Shown piece after piece: positions 1-7,666 of a DNA stretch of 19,697 nt. The notes below the pieces were generated by a model that saw only the letters and a list, made by a program, of their open reading frames with translations, had not been told where the DNA came from and ran no database searches. The translations under genes and the position numbers were made by a program. Source of the DNA: Pseudomonadota bacterium (GTDB lineage Bacteria; Pseudomonadota; Alphaproteobacteria; Acetobacterales; Acetobacteraceae); the NCBI GenBank assembly GCA_021828605.1, contig JAJZEG010000211.1, positions 1-19,697 of the forward strand, read 5' to 3'. Positions within the stretch are counted from its first letter, which is position 1, and every line of letters starts with the position of its first letter.

Positions 1-480
1 CTTACAAGTATCACCCAGCGCTGGGTGATGCCGGTCGGCAAAACCCCCGCCGGGGTGATGTGGCATCGCGGCGTGGTGCTGGTGGCGATCATGGGCCGCG
101 ATTATGTCGCGGTGGTCGATCCGGCGACCGGACGGGTGATCCGCCGGATCATCACCGATCGCGGCGCGCATAATCTGTTTCTCACGCCTGATCGGCGTCA
201 TATCTACGTCACCAACCGGGTGGCCGGTTCGCTCTCGGTGCTCGATGCCGCCACCCTCGATATGGTCAAGCGGATTCCCATGCCCGGCGGGCCGGATGAT
301 CTCTGTTTCGCCCCCGATGGCCGCCTCTGGATCGCGCTGCGCTTCGCCGACCATGTCGCGGTGCATGACCCGGTGAGTGGCCATACCGACCGGATCGGAG
401 TCGGCCGTTCGCCCCATGGCATTTTCATCTCGACCCTGCTGACCGACCCGCCCGCTCTGGCCGCGATGCGGCTCGCCTGA
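1..480 (+). CDS. YncE-like beta-propeller protein, 3' part (5' end outside window)
   Basis: The reading frame is open from the first base, so the gene starts upstream of the window; the GTG at 25 is unlikely to be the true start. About 159 residues are visible. They show the repeated blade pattern of YVTN/YncE-type beta-propellers: a 'VVDPATGRVIRRI' strand, then 'LTPDRRHIYVTN', then 'LSVLDAATLDMVKRI', then 'FAPDGRLWIAL' and 'VAVHDPVSG'. Such proteins are usually periplasmic or surface-exposed and bind ligands or partner proteins; the ligand here is unknown. Any signal peptide would lie in the missing part. The stop TGA overlaps the ATG of the next gene by one base (TGATG), so the two are probably translated together. 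The fold is clear but the function is not. Confidence 0.75.
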   Translation, partial: LTSITQRWVMPVGKTPAGVMWHRGVVLVAIMGRDYVAVVDPATGRVIRRIITDRGAHNLFLTPDRRHIYVTNRVAGSLSVLDAATLDMVKRIPMPGGPDDLCFAPDGRLWIALRFADHVAVHDPVSGHTDRIGVGRSPHGIFISTLLTDPPALAAMRLA

Positions 481-1412
481 TGCTGCCCACCCATCCGTTC
501 AACGATCTGGCCGGATGGGTCGAGCAGATCGCGGTGCTGCCCGCTTTATACCATCTGGGCTTGATGCGCTGGGAGTTCCTCTCATTCGGCTGGGTGTTGA
601 TCGCGCTGTACGGACTCGCACAAATGGCCATCGCTTTGCTGATCTGCATGCCGCTGGAACGGCTTTGGCCAATCGAGCGCGGCGGCGATGCCAGGCTGGT
701 CTGGACCGACATATTCTACACCGCTCTGGCCCGGATCGGGATTTTGCCCATCGCCACCTTCGTCTTGTTTTACGCCGCGCAAACCTGGCTCGATGGCGCG
801 CTGGTCGATCACGGCTATATCCCGCCGATGCTGGAAACCCTGATCCCGCCTTTATTCGGCCATCCGGTGCTGACCTTCTTCGCCTATGCGCTGATCCTCG
901 ATTTCGCCGATTACTGGCGCCACCGCCTCTCGCACCGGCTGAGCCTGTGGTATGCGCTGCATGCGGTGCATCACGCCCAGCGCCAAATGACGGTCTGGTC
1001 CGATGATCGCAATCACCTGCTCGATGAAATCATCTCCTTCGCCTGGTTCATGATGGTCGGCCTGCTGATCGGGATTCCGCCCTTGCAATTTCCGGTGCTG
1101 CTGCTGGGATTGCGGCTGGTGGAAAGCTTCAGCCACGCCAATATCCGCCTGCGCTTCGGCTGGCTCGGCGAGCGATTACTGGTCTCACCGCGCTTTCACC
1201 GGGCCCATCACGCCATCGGCGCCGCCGGATCGCGCTCGGTCAATTACGGCGCGGTGTTTCCGCTCTGGGACATGCTGTTCGGCACCGCCGATTTTTCCAG
1301 CGATTTCGCACCGACCGGCGATGCCACCGCCCCCGAAGCGATGGCGAGTGGCGGCTATCTGATGCAGCAATGGGCAGGGATGCGCTATTTGTTTCGAACT
1401 TTGGCGAAGTGA
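480..1412 (+). CDS. Sterol desaturase / fatty acid hydroxylase family membrane protein
   Basis: A 310-residue protein of the fatty acid hydroxylase superfamily, integral-membrane non-haem di-iron enzymes that hydroxylate or desaturate lipids. The histidine clusters that bind iron are present in order: HxxxH at about residues 148-152, HxxHH at 161-165, an extra His at about 219 in SFSHANI, and HxxHH at 240-244. Hydrophobic segments lie before and between the clusters (about residues 35-57, 86-101, 128-143 and 185-213), as in this family. The conserved C-terminal motif (NYG, then WDMLFGT) is intact. The ATG overlaps the stop of the upstream propeller gene, which implies coupling. The lipid substrate (sterol, hopanoid, carotenoid or fatty acid) cannot be told from sequence. 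Confidence 0.85.
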   Translation: MLPTHPFNDLAGWVEQIAVLPALYHLGLMRWEFLSFGWVLIALYGLAQMAIALLICMPLERLWPIERGGDARLVWTDIFYTALARIGILPIATFVLFYAAQTWLDGALVDHGYIPPMLETLIPPLFGHPVLTFFAYALILDFADYWRHRLSHRLSLWYALHAVHHAQRQMTVWSDDRNHLLDEIISFAWFMMVGLLIGIPPLQFPVLLLGLRLVESFSHANIRLRFGWLGERLLVSPRFHRAHHAIGAAGSRSVNYGAVFPLWDMLFGTADFSSDFAPTGDATAPEAMASGGYLMQQWAGMRYLFRTLAK

Positions 1413-1615
1413 ATGCGTGTCCCTGATCTCAGATCAAAACTGGACACGCGCAAATTCGATAGGCCACTAGCCAAGAGATCAAAAACCCGCTATTAACTTA
1501 ATCGCGGCGCTTTTCTGTTGTGGTTGCTCGTGCCTTTTCGCGTTCCGACACTTCCTCAGTAAAAGTTCCTTGGCCCGCATCGTGCGGGTTGCCGTGTTTG
1601 ATGGAGAGTGACGAA
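1413..1615. other. Non-coding stretch with nested inverted repeat, cold-shock gene leader
   Basis: This 203-base stretch between the desaturase stop and the cold-shock start carries no convincing gene. Just after the desaturase stop is a nested dyad: outer arms GCGTGTCC (1415-1422) and GGACACGC (1442-1449), inner arms TGATCT (1424-1429) and AGATCA (1431-1436). No T-run follows, so it is not a classic intrinsic terminator, though it may protect the 3' end of the upstream transcript. The rest probably holds the cold-shock promoter and a long 5' leader, which is common for csp genes. I could not name a convincing -35/-10 pair. Confidence 0.5.
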
Positions 1616-1822
1616 ATGGCGACCGGTGTTGTTAAATGGTTCAATGCAACCAAAGGCTATGGCTTCATCCAGCCGGATGATGGCTCGAAAGACGTTTTCG
1701 TGCATATCTCAGCGGTTGAACGCGCTGGGCTGGGCCGTCTGAACGAAGGCCAGCGGATTGCTTATGAGCCGCAGCGCGGCCAGCAAGGCAAAGTCTCAGC
1801 GGAAAACTTGAAAGCCGCTTGA
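1616..1822 (+). CDS. Cold-shock protein, CspA family
   Basis: A complete 68-residue CSD protein that binds single-stranded RNA/DNA and melts mRNA structure in the cytoplasm. RNP1 (KGYGFI, residues 13-18) and RNP2 (VFVHI, 27-31) are both intact, and the length is standard. The start at 1616 gives the family-typical [11 protein letters not shown]-terminus and has a GGAGAG Shine-Dalgarno at 1603-1608, seven bases upstream. An in-frame ATG at 1601 would put that ribosome site inside the gene, so I rejected it. The gene appears monocistronic: it has a long leader upstream and a strong terminator downstream. Cold or stationary-phase control is likely for the family, but the sequence alone does not show it. 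Confidence 0.95.
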   Translation: MATGVVKWFNATKGYGFIQPDDGSKDVFVHISAVERAGLGRLNEGQRIAYEPQRGQQGKVSAENLKAA

Positions 1823-1864
1823 TTTTGTCTGCCGTGCGCTAAGCACGCGAGCAAAATGACTGTG

Positions 1865-1890
1865 AAACGCCGCGCAAGCGGCGTTTTTTT
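1865..1890 (+). terminator. Rho-independent terminator of the cold-shock gene
   Basis: A perfect nine-base stem (AAACGCCGC, 1865-1873, paired with GCGGCGTTT, 1878-1886) is closed by a GCAA tetraloop. The T-run extends to 1890, beyond the stem. It begins 42 bases after the cold-shock stop codon. It also separates this gene from the convergent regulator gene that ends at 1957. Confidence 0.93.
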
Positions 1891-1956
1891 ATGCCCGATC
1901 ACCCTATTTTCTCCACGCGACCTTCGCTTTGCGACCGCGCGGCATATTACAAAAAT

Positions 1957-2967
1957 TTATTTGATCCCGGTGCCGAACCGTTCCCGATAGTCGCGCGGAT
2001 TAAGGCCGGTGGCCCGGCGGAACTGCTGGCGCAGCGTCGCCGCACTGCCAAAGCCGACGCGGCGCGCGATATCCTCAAGCCCCTCGGCTCCTGCTTCCAA
2101 CTGCCGTTTGGTTTCTTCGACGCGCAGGGCCGTGAGCCACGCGCCTGGCGACGCACCGGTCGATTCGGCAAAACGACGCACGAAAGAGCGTTCGCTCATC
2201 GCCGCCTGGTTCGCCATGGCGGCCACGCTCCAAGGTCGCCCCGGTTTCGCGCGCATCTGATCAAGTAAGTGGGCGAGCTTGCTGTTGGGTGATTGGGCAA
2301 CGGGACGTTCAATGAACTGTGCCTGCCCGCCGCTGCGGTGCGCGGGGACCACCAACCGTCGCGCAACCGCATTGGCCGCGTCAGCGCCAAAATCGCCCCG
2401 CACAATATGCAGCATCAAATCGATCCCCGCAGCCGATCCGGCGGAGGTGAGCACGCGCTGTTGTTCGACATAGAGCACGCTGGCATCGACCTTGATGGCC
2501 GGGTACCGCGCGGCGAGAACCGTCGCATAGCGCCAATGCGTCGCCGCGCGCCCGCCATCCAACAGGCCGGTGGCCGCCAGCACGAAGGCGCCCGAGCAAA
2601 TTGAGGCCAAGCGTGCGCCACGCTTATAGGCTGCGCGCAGCGCGTCGATCAGTAAGGGCGGCACCGCGATATCAACGCCTTTCCAGCCCGGAATGATCAC
2701 CAGATCGGCTTGAGCCAGCAAGCCCAAATTGCCATCGACCTCGAACCGCAAGCCGCCCTGGGCACATAGCGGCCCAGCCTCGATCGCAGCGGTGGCAAAG
2801 CGATACCAACCCTCGCCCATCTCAGGGCGAGGCAGGCCGAAAATCTCGGCAGAGATCGCATATTCAAAGGTGCAAAGCCCATCATAGGCCAAAGCAACCA
2901 CCAGAGGCCCGGCGGGTCGTGCCGCACAGAGCGGCGGTTTAACTGAGTTTGGCATGAATTCGACCAT
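1957..2967 (-). CDS. ftrA: GlxA/FtrA-family transcriptional regulator (DJ-1/PfpI + AraC HTH)
   Basis: A 336-residue two-domain regulator. The N-terminal half (about residues 20-190) is a DJ-1/PfpI-like fold with the nucleophile-elbow motif SICSGAFVL (Cys about 124) followed by LLDGGRAATHW. The C-terminal part (about 235-332) is an AraC-type double helix-turn-helix: WSVAAMANQAAMSERSFVRRF is the first, GLEDIARRVGFGSAATLRQQFRRATG the second, ending in the typical NPRDYRERF. It is transcribed divergently from a rhodanese gene, an arrangement I recall as common for regulators annotated FtrA, so the rhodanese is the likely target. Two ATGs are possible (2967 and 2955), and neither has a strong ribosome site. 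The effector is unknown. The name FtrA rests on architecture and neighbourhood, not on a search. Confidence 0.85.
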   Translation of the reverse strand: MVEFMPNSVKPPLCAARPAGPLVVALAYDGLCTFEYAISAEIFGLPRPEMGEGWYRFATAAIEAGPLCAQGGLRFEVDGNLGLLAQADLVIIPGWKGVDIAVPPLLIDALRAAYKRGARLASICSGAFVLAATGLLDGGRAATHWRYATVLAARYPAIKVDASVLYVEQQRVLTSAGSAAGIDLMLHIVRGDFGADAANAVARRLVVPAHRSGGQAQFIERPVAQSPNSKLAHLLDQMRAKPGRPWSVAAMANQAAMSERSFVRRFAESTGASPGAWLTALRVEETKRQLEAGAEGLEDIARRVGFGSAATLRQQFRRATGLNPRDYRERFGTGIK

Positions 2968-2988
2968 TCATGGCATTTCCGCCACTCA

Positions 2989-3009
2989 CGGGCAACCACG
3001 CTTTGCCCG
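2989..3009. promoter_or_regulatory. Palindrome between ftrA-like and rhodanese genes, candidate operator
   Basis: Arms CGGGCAA (2989-2995) and TTGCCCG (3003-3009) form a perfect 7-base dyad around a 7-base spacer. It sits in the 75-base divergent intergenic region, well placed for a regulator that controls both directions. The structure is seen directly; the link to the FtrA-like protein is inference. Confidence 0.45.
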
Positions 3010-3042
3010 ACACTATTGCCCTAACCTTAAAGGAGCCCACCA

Positions 3043-3468
3043 ATGTCCACACCGGTATCCGAAATTCCAGCCGCCCCCGCCCCCGAAGCGGCGGCACATT
3101 TTGCCGCCGGATTTGCGTTTGAAACTGATTGTTGGGACGTGCATAGCGCATTGAAGGTCGTTACAGATCAAGGCGGGGCGGATCAAAGCGGGGTCGATTT
3201 CGTGCTGCTCGATGTGCGCTCGCCCGCTTTATTCGCAGCCGGTCATGTGCCGGGGGCGATCAACCTGCCGCACGGCAAAATTATCGCGTCCAAAATGGCC
3301 ATCTGGCCACTCGACACCTTATTCGTCACCTATTGCGCTGGCCCGCATTGCAACGGCGCCGCGCGCGGCGCCCTCCGCCTCGCCCGGCTCGGACGACCGG
3401 TGAAAATCATGGCCGGCGGCATTACCGGCTGGATCGACGAGAAATTCGATCTGGCGCACGGCGAATAA
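3043..3468 (+). CDS. Single-domain rhodanese-like sulfurtransferase
   Basis: A 141-residue cytoplasmic protein with one rhodanese domain. Seen directly: VDFVLLDVRSPALFAAGHVPGAINLPHG (residues about 51-78, the conserved DVR and GHIPGA-type motifs), the catalytic-loop Cys98 in VTYCAGPHC, a second Cys103, and the closing MAGGITGW motif. Such domains carry persulfide sulfur on the loop cysteine and pass it to thiols or cyanide; the acceptor here is unknown. The loop form C-AGPH-C-NGA is that of a rhodanese subgroup often found beside FtrA-type regulators (from memory). The start is supported by AAGGAG at 3030-3035, seven bases upstream. It converges with the DAHP synthase gene, leaving only 14 bases and no visible terminator between the stops. 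Confidence 0.9.
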   Translation: MSTPVSEIPAAPAPEAAAHFAAGFAFETDCWDVHSALKVVTDQGGADQSGVDFVLLDVRSPALFAAGHVPGAINLPHGKIIASKMAIWPLDTLFVTYCAGPHCNGAARGALRLARLGRPVKIMAGGITGWIDEKFDLAHGE

Positions 3469-3482
3469 CCAGCCTGCTCGCC

Positions 3483-4889
3483 TCATTCAGCGGCAACATC
3501 GGTGCGCGCAAGTCTGCGTCGTGATTTCAGTTCGGCGGCGATCAGAAAAGCGAGTTCCAACGCCTGTTCGGCATTCAGCCGAGGGTCGCAGAATGTTTCA
3601 TAGCGCGCGCCCAGATCCGCCTCGGTCAGTTGCCGTGCCCCGCCGATACATTCGGTGACATCCTGCCCGGTCATTTCAACATGCACCCCGCCGGGCACGG
3701 TTCCTTCGGCGTGATGAATATCGAAAAACCCGCGCATTTCGGCCAAAATCGAGTCGAAGCGCCGGGTTTTCATCCGTCCCGCCGTGGAAATCGTGTTGCC
3801 ATGCATCGGATCGCACAGCCAGACCACCTGCCGCCCGGCTTGCTTGGTCGCGCGCACCAGAGGCGGCAATTTCGCCGCCACCTGCTCAGCCCCCATGCGC
3901 GCAATCAAGGTCAGGCGTCCTGCCTCGTTAGCCGGGTCCAGCCGGTCGATCAGGCCAAGCAACCCATCCTCGGTCATGCTCGGCCCGACTTTCACGCCAA
4001 TCGGGTTCTGCACCCCGCGCATGAACTCCACATGCGCCCCGTCAAGCTGGCGGGTCCGATCACCAATCCAGAGGAAATGCGCCGAACAGGCATAATGATC
4101 GCCCGTGGTCGAATCCACCCGGGTCAAGGCCTGCTCATAAGGCAACAATAAGGCTTCATGGCTGGTGTAAAATTCGGTCTCGCTGATTTGCGGTGTCGCC
4201 CGGCTGGTCATGCCGCAGGCGGCCATGAATTCCAGCGTCTCATCAATGCGCGAGGATAAATCGCGATACCGCTCGGCCAAGGGCGAGCGCCGCACGAAAT
4301 CGAGGTTCCAGCGATGCACCTGATGCAAATCCGCATAGCCGCCGGAGGCAAAGGCGCGCAACAAATTCAGCGTGCCCGCCGATTGGAAATAACCAAACTC
4401 CATGCGTGCCGGATCAGGGATGCGCGCCGCTTCGGTGAATTCCGGGCCATTGATGATATCGCCGCGATAGGAGGGCAGTGACACGCCCGCGATTGTTTCA
4501 GTCTCCGAGGAGCGCGGCTTGGCGAATTGCCCGGCCATGCGCCCGAGTTTCACCACCGGCAGCGCACCGCCAAAAGTGAGCACCACCGCCATTTGCAGCA
4601 AAACCCGGAACGTATCGCGAATCACATTCGCGGTGAAATCGCCAAAACTCTCGGCGCAATCCCCACCTTGCAACACGAAAGCCTGACCCTGCGCGGCCTG
4701 CGCCATTGACTGCTTCAAACGGCGCGCTTCCCCCGCGAAAACCAGAGGCGGAAACCGGTGCAGCCGCGCTTCCATCGCCTGCAACGCCTCGGCATTGGGA
4801 TAGGCGGGCGCCTGCGCAATCGGGCAGGACCGCCATGATGGGGGCGTCCAATCCGGCTGTGCCTGCCTCGCTTCGGTGCTCGAACTCAT
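3483..4889 (-). CDS. aroG: Class II 3-deoxy-7-phosphoheptulonate synthase (DAHP synthase)
   Basis: Condenses phosphoenolpyruvate and erythrose 4-phosphate to DAHP, the first step of the shikimate pathway. The 468 residues match the plant-like class II family, not the E. coli AroFGH type. Key motifs are GGDCAES (75-81, metal-binding Cys78), [14 protein letters not shown] (about 114-127), [76 protein letters not shown] and the C-terminal [10 protein letters not shown]. The protein appears complete. A GGAGC ribosome site lies at 4896-4900. Feedback control cannot be read here; no chorismate mutase domain is fused. The symbol follows common usage for class II enzymes (aroF or aroH are also used). 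Confidence 0.95.
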   Translation of the reverse strand: MSSSTEARQAQPDWTPPSWRSCPIAQAPAYPNAEALQAMEARLHRFPPLVFAGEARRLKQSMAQAAQGQAFVLQGGDCAESFGDFTANVIRDTFRVLLQMAVVLTFGGALPVVKLGRMAGQFAKPRSSETETIAGVSLPSYRGDIINGPEFTEAARIPDPARMEFGYFQSAGTLNLLRAFASGGYADLHQVHRWNLDFVRRSPLAERYRDLSSRIDETLEFMAACGMTSRATPQISETEFYTSHEALLLPYEQALTRVDSTTGDHYACSAHFLWIGDRTRQLDGAHVEFMRGVQNPIGVKVGPSMTEDGLLGLIDRLDPANEAGRLTLIARMGAEQVAAKLPPLVRATKQAGRQVVWLCDPMHGNTISTAGRMKTRRFDSILAEMRGFFDIHHAEGTVPGGVHVEMTGQDVTECIGGARQLTEADLGARYETFCDPRLNAEQALELAFLIAAELKSRRRLARTDVAAE

Positions 4890-4910
4890 CCCATCGCTCC
4901 AGTCGCGCCA

Positions 4911-4979
4911 CCGAACCTGTTCGGATATTGCGCCAATATCAATTTCAACGCACCTTTATATGGCAATCGCCCGCGATTG
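4911..4979 (-). promoter_or_regulatory. DAHP synthase leader with three stacked dyads
   Basis: The 120 bases between glutathione reductase and DAHP synthase hold three short dyads. Read on the + strand they are CCGAAC-ct-GTTCGG (4911-4924), GATATTG-cgc-CAATATC (4924-4940, perfect 7-base arms) and CAATCG-cccg-CGATTG (4964-4979). A minus-strand TATAAA (4960-4955) is a possible -10 box without a good -35. If it is used, the first two dyads lie in the mRNA leader and the third overlaps the promoter. No T-run follows any of them, so simple attenuation is not evident. Confidence 0.4.
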
Positions 4980-5009
4980 GCGATCCTGCGCGCGCAACCC
5001 AGCCGCGCC

Positions 5010-6383
5010 TCAGCCGCCGACAAGCCGAGTTTCGCTGCGCATGGTAACAAACTCCTCCGCCACCGTCGGATGAATGCCAATGGTGCGGTCAAAATCGGCC
5101 TTGCGCGCCCCGGCCATCATCGCCACCGCCAACCCTTGGATAATCTCGGGCGCATCCTCGCCCAGCATATGCGCCCCCAACACCTGATCGGTCGCCGGAT
5201 CGACCAGCAATTTCATCAAACTGCGCCGCACGCGTTTGCTGAGCGTGTGGCGCATCGGCGTGAAATTAGCCACAAACACCCGGGTTCCAACCGGCGCCTG
5301 ATCCTCGCGCAGCCCGACACTGGCCAGCGGCGGGATCGCAAATACCGCATAGGGCACACGCTCCAGCGACACGGTGCGCGGCTTACCACCAAACAGACTA
5401 TCAGCCAGCGCATGGCCCTCCGCCGTCGCCACCGGGGTGAGGTTAAGCCGGTCGGTTACATCACCTAACGCATAAATATGGTCGATATTGGTCTGCAACT
5501 GCTCATTGATGGAAATGGCACCATTCGCGCTGGTGGTCACCCCGGCAGCCGCCAAATTCAGCCCGGCAATATTCGGCGCCCGCCCCGTCGCCAGAAACAC
5601 GCAATCGGCCTCGATACTGCGCCCGTTCGAGAGAATTAACTTGAGCGCGCCCCCCTGTTTTTCGAGCGCCCCCCCCTGTTTTTCGAGTGCCATCGGGGTC
5701 ACGCCGGGATGCAGCACAACATTATTCGCAGCCAACGCCTCGGCGATGCCCGCGCGCAAATCCGGATCGAACCCGCGCAGCGGCAGATCCTGACGAAATA
5801 TCTGCGCGACCTGCGAGCCTAAACCAGCAAAAATCCCGGCAAACTCCACCGCGATATATCCCCCACCCACCATCACCACCCGCTCGGGCCGCGCGGCCAG
5901 ATGAAACGCCTGATCCGAAACAATCGCATGCTCCGCGCCCGGAAAATCGAGCCGCACCGGCAAGCCGCCGGTGGCAATCGCGATGCGCTCGGCACTGATC
6001 TGCCGGTCACCCAAATCCAAATGATGGGCGTCAATGAATTTTGCATGGCACTCAAACATCGCCACACCCGCCCGTTCCAGTAAGCCGGTATAGGCCCGGT
6101 TCAGCCGGGCGATTTCCTGGTCCTTGGCGGCGATAAACCGCGCCCAATCATGGGCACCCCGTCCGGCATCCCAGCCAAATCCCACCGCATCATCCGCAGC
6201 CAGCCCATATTCCGCCGCCATCACCATGAATTTTTTCGGCACACAGCCGACATTCACGCAAGTTCCACCCCAGAACCGCGCCTCGGCAATGCCCACCCGC
6301 GCGCCATGCCCCGCCGCGATGCGCGCAAGCCGCACCCCGGCCGATCCGCCGCCAATGACGAATAAATCAAAATCATATGCCAT
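5010..6383 (-). CDS. gor: Glutathione-disulfide reductase
   Basis: An NADPH-dependent FAD enzyme that reduces glutathione disulfide in the cytoplasm. The 457 residues contain the FAD Rossmann motif VIGGGSAG (9-16), the redox disulfide GGTCVNVGCVPKK (Cys42/Cys47), the NADPH-binding GGGYIAVEFAG with the arginines of FRQDLPLRGFDPDLR that favour NADPH, the second FAD motif IYALGDVTD, and the C-terminal active-site HPTVAEEFVTM (His about 438, Glu about 443). These fit glutathione reductase better than dihydrolipoamide dehydrogenase or mercuric reductase. Odd: residues about 233-246 contain EKQGGAL twice in tandem from a 21-base duplication, 7 residues inserted in a surface-loop region. A ribosome site AGGGAG precedes the ATG. 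The gene lies 62 bases after boxA, so read-through from the box operon is possible. Confidence 0.93.
   Translation of the reverse strand: MAYDFDLFVIGGGSAGVRLARIAAGHGARVGIAEARFWGGTCVNVGCVPKKFMVMAAEYGLAADDAVGFGWDAGRGAHDWARFIAAKDQEIARLNRAYTGLLERAGVAMFECHAKFIDAHHLDLGDRQISAERIAIATGGLPVRLDFPGAEHAIVSDQAFHLAARPERVVMVGGGYIAVEFAGIFAGLGSQVAQIFRQDLPLRGFDPDLRAGIAEALAANNVVLHPGVTPMALEKQGGALEKQGGALKLILSNGRSIEADCVFLATGRAPNIAGLNLAAAGVTTSANGAISINEQLQTNIDHIYALGDVTDRLNLTPVATAEGHALADSLFGGKPRTVSLERVPYAVFAIPPLASVGLREDQAPVGTRVFVANFTPMRHTLSKRVRRSLMKLLVDPATDQVLGAHMLGEDAPEIIQGLAVAMMAGARKADFDRTIGIHPTVAEEFVTMRSETRLVGG
5643..5684. repeat. 21-base in-frame tandem duplication inside gor
   Basis: Two 21-base units (5643-5663 and 5664-5684) differ at one position (G at 5649, C at 5670). 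Each holds a cytosine run (six and eight Cs) followed by TG and five Ts. On the coding strand each unit encodes EKQGGAL. Near-identity suggests a recent duplication, probably by slippage, and the C-runs are frameshift-prone. The reading frame is kept. Confidence 0.9.
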
Positions 6384-6445
6384 TCATGCGCTCCCTGAAT
6401 TCAGCGAGATATGGCGTAAGCGGGCCTCGCTTCCAAGGGCAGGCA

Positions 6446-7657
6446 CTAATAGGTCTCGACGTGAAACCGACCTTGTTCGCGCATTTCCTGACGCAAGCTC
6501 GGCCAATCGAGCCCAACCCCGCCGGCGATCTCGGACAAGGCCGCCTCCACCCCCTGTTCCAACCCGCGCACCCCGCAGATAAAAATATGGAACCCGGCAC
6601 GCCCCAATAACGGCGCTAAGCGGTCCGCCCGGGCACGCATCCGGTCCTGCACATACTCACGCTGACCACCCGGCTCGCGCGAAAACACCAATTCCTTATC
6701 GATCAATGTCTCAGGCAAACGCTGCAACGGTCCGAAATACGGCAATTCCGGCTTCGTTCTCGCACCAAAATATAAATAAAGCCGCCCACGCCCCCCCTGC
6801 CCGATCCGCCGCCGTCGCTCGGTAAAACCACGAAACGGCGCGGAACCGGTGCCGGTACACACCATCAAAATATCGGTATCCAAATCATCGGGCAGTAAAA
6901 AAGTCGCCCCGAACGGACCAATAACCTCAATTCGCGCCCCTTGCGGCAAATCCGCCAAATAGTTTGAGGCGACGCCAGCAAATATCGACCCATCGGCTTG
7001 CTTCTCTAACACCCGCTTGACCGTGATCGCCAGATTATTGGTATTCGGGCGCTCACCATCGCGCGCACTCGCCACCGAATAGAGCCGCATCGCATGGGGT
7101 CGGCCCTGCTTGTCATGCCCCGGCGGCACAATGCCAATGCTTTGCCCCTCCAATACCGGAAATGCCACCGCGCCAAAATCCAAAATAATATGGCGCACAT
7201 CCGAGGCCGCATCCGCGCCGGTGATGCGCAAATTACCAGCAACCGTCGCAATCGCCGGATGCGCCCGGTTGAACAAATTGATCCGTGGCGTTGACGCACT
7301 AACCGGCGCGCGCACCCGCCCACCTGCGCCTTGATGCGCCTGATCAAGGATAAACCTTGCCTCCTCATCGAGCGCATCAACCGGCTCGCCCGCAGACAAA
7401 ACCGGCTGAGCGGGAAGTTCAAGCCAGGAAAATTGCTCATCGATGGAAAAAACCTGAGCGGTCACCAGCCAATGATCAATCGACCCGGTCGGGCATGGCG
7501 GAATGCAATCCATACAATAATTACACTTCGCCGGATCAACCACGTAATTATTATCATCATGGGTCACCGCACCCACCGGACAAGTGGCCTCGCAGGTATT
7601 GCACCGAATACAGACCTCTGGATCAATCAGATGTTGCTTGACCAAAGTTACTGACAT
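6446..7657 (-). CDS. boxA: Benzoyl-CoA 2,3-epoxidase reductase component BoxA
   Basis: The reductase component that passes NADPH electrons to BoxB in aerobic benzoyl-CoA degradation. The 403 residues begin with a two-cluster [4Fe-4S] ferredoxin domain: CxxCxxCxxxCP at Cys16/19/22/26 and a second set at Cys45/48/51/55. The rest is a ferredoxin-NADP reductase-type module with the flavin motif RLYSVAS, the nucleotide motif CTGTGSAPFRGF, and the typical aromatic C-terminus FHVETY. The ferredoxin-plus-FNR layout and length are those of BoxA; combined with boxB and boxC upstream the assignment is firm. It begins nine bases after the boxB stop, and an AGGG at that stop serves as a weak ribosome site, so it should be translated from the boxCBA transcript. 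Confidence 0.96.
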   Translation of the reverse strand: MSVTLVKQHLIDPEVCIRCNTCEATCPVGAVTHDDNNYVVDPAKCNYCMDCIPPCPTGSIDHWLVTAQVFSIDEQFSWLELPAQPVLSAGEPVDALDEEARFILDQAHQGAGGRVRAPVSASTPRINLFNRAHPAIATVAGNLRITGADAASDVRHIILDFGAVAFPVLEGQSIGIVPPGHDKQGRPHAMRLYSVASARDGERPNTNNLAITVKRVLEKQADGSIFAGVASNYLADLPQGARIEVIGPFGATFLLPDDLDTDILMVCTGTGSAPFRGFTERRRRIGQGGRGRLYLYFGARTKPELPYFGPLQRLPETLIDKELVFSREPGGQREYVQDRMRARADRLAPLLGRAGFHIFICGVRGLEQGVEAALSEIAGGVGLDWPSLRQEMREQGRFHVETY

Positions 7658-7666
7658 CAGGAAACC

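Noticed and set aside
1520..1615. N-terminal extension of the cold-shock protein
   Set aside because: The extension is not family-like, and the ribosome site at 1603-1608 points to ATG 1616.
3799..3806. ATGCAT within the DAHP synthase gene
   Set aside because: Only the six-base core is present, in coding sequence of a conserved motif (DPMHGNT); no promoter context.
3630..4151. Long + strand open frame opposite DAHP synthase
   Set aside because: It is antisense to a strongly conserved gene, has no recognisable domain, and its composition reflects the codon pattern of the real gene.
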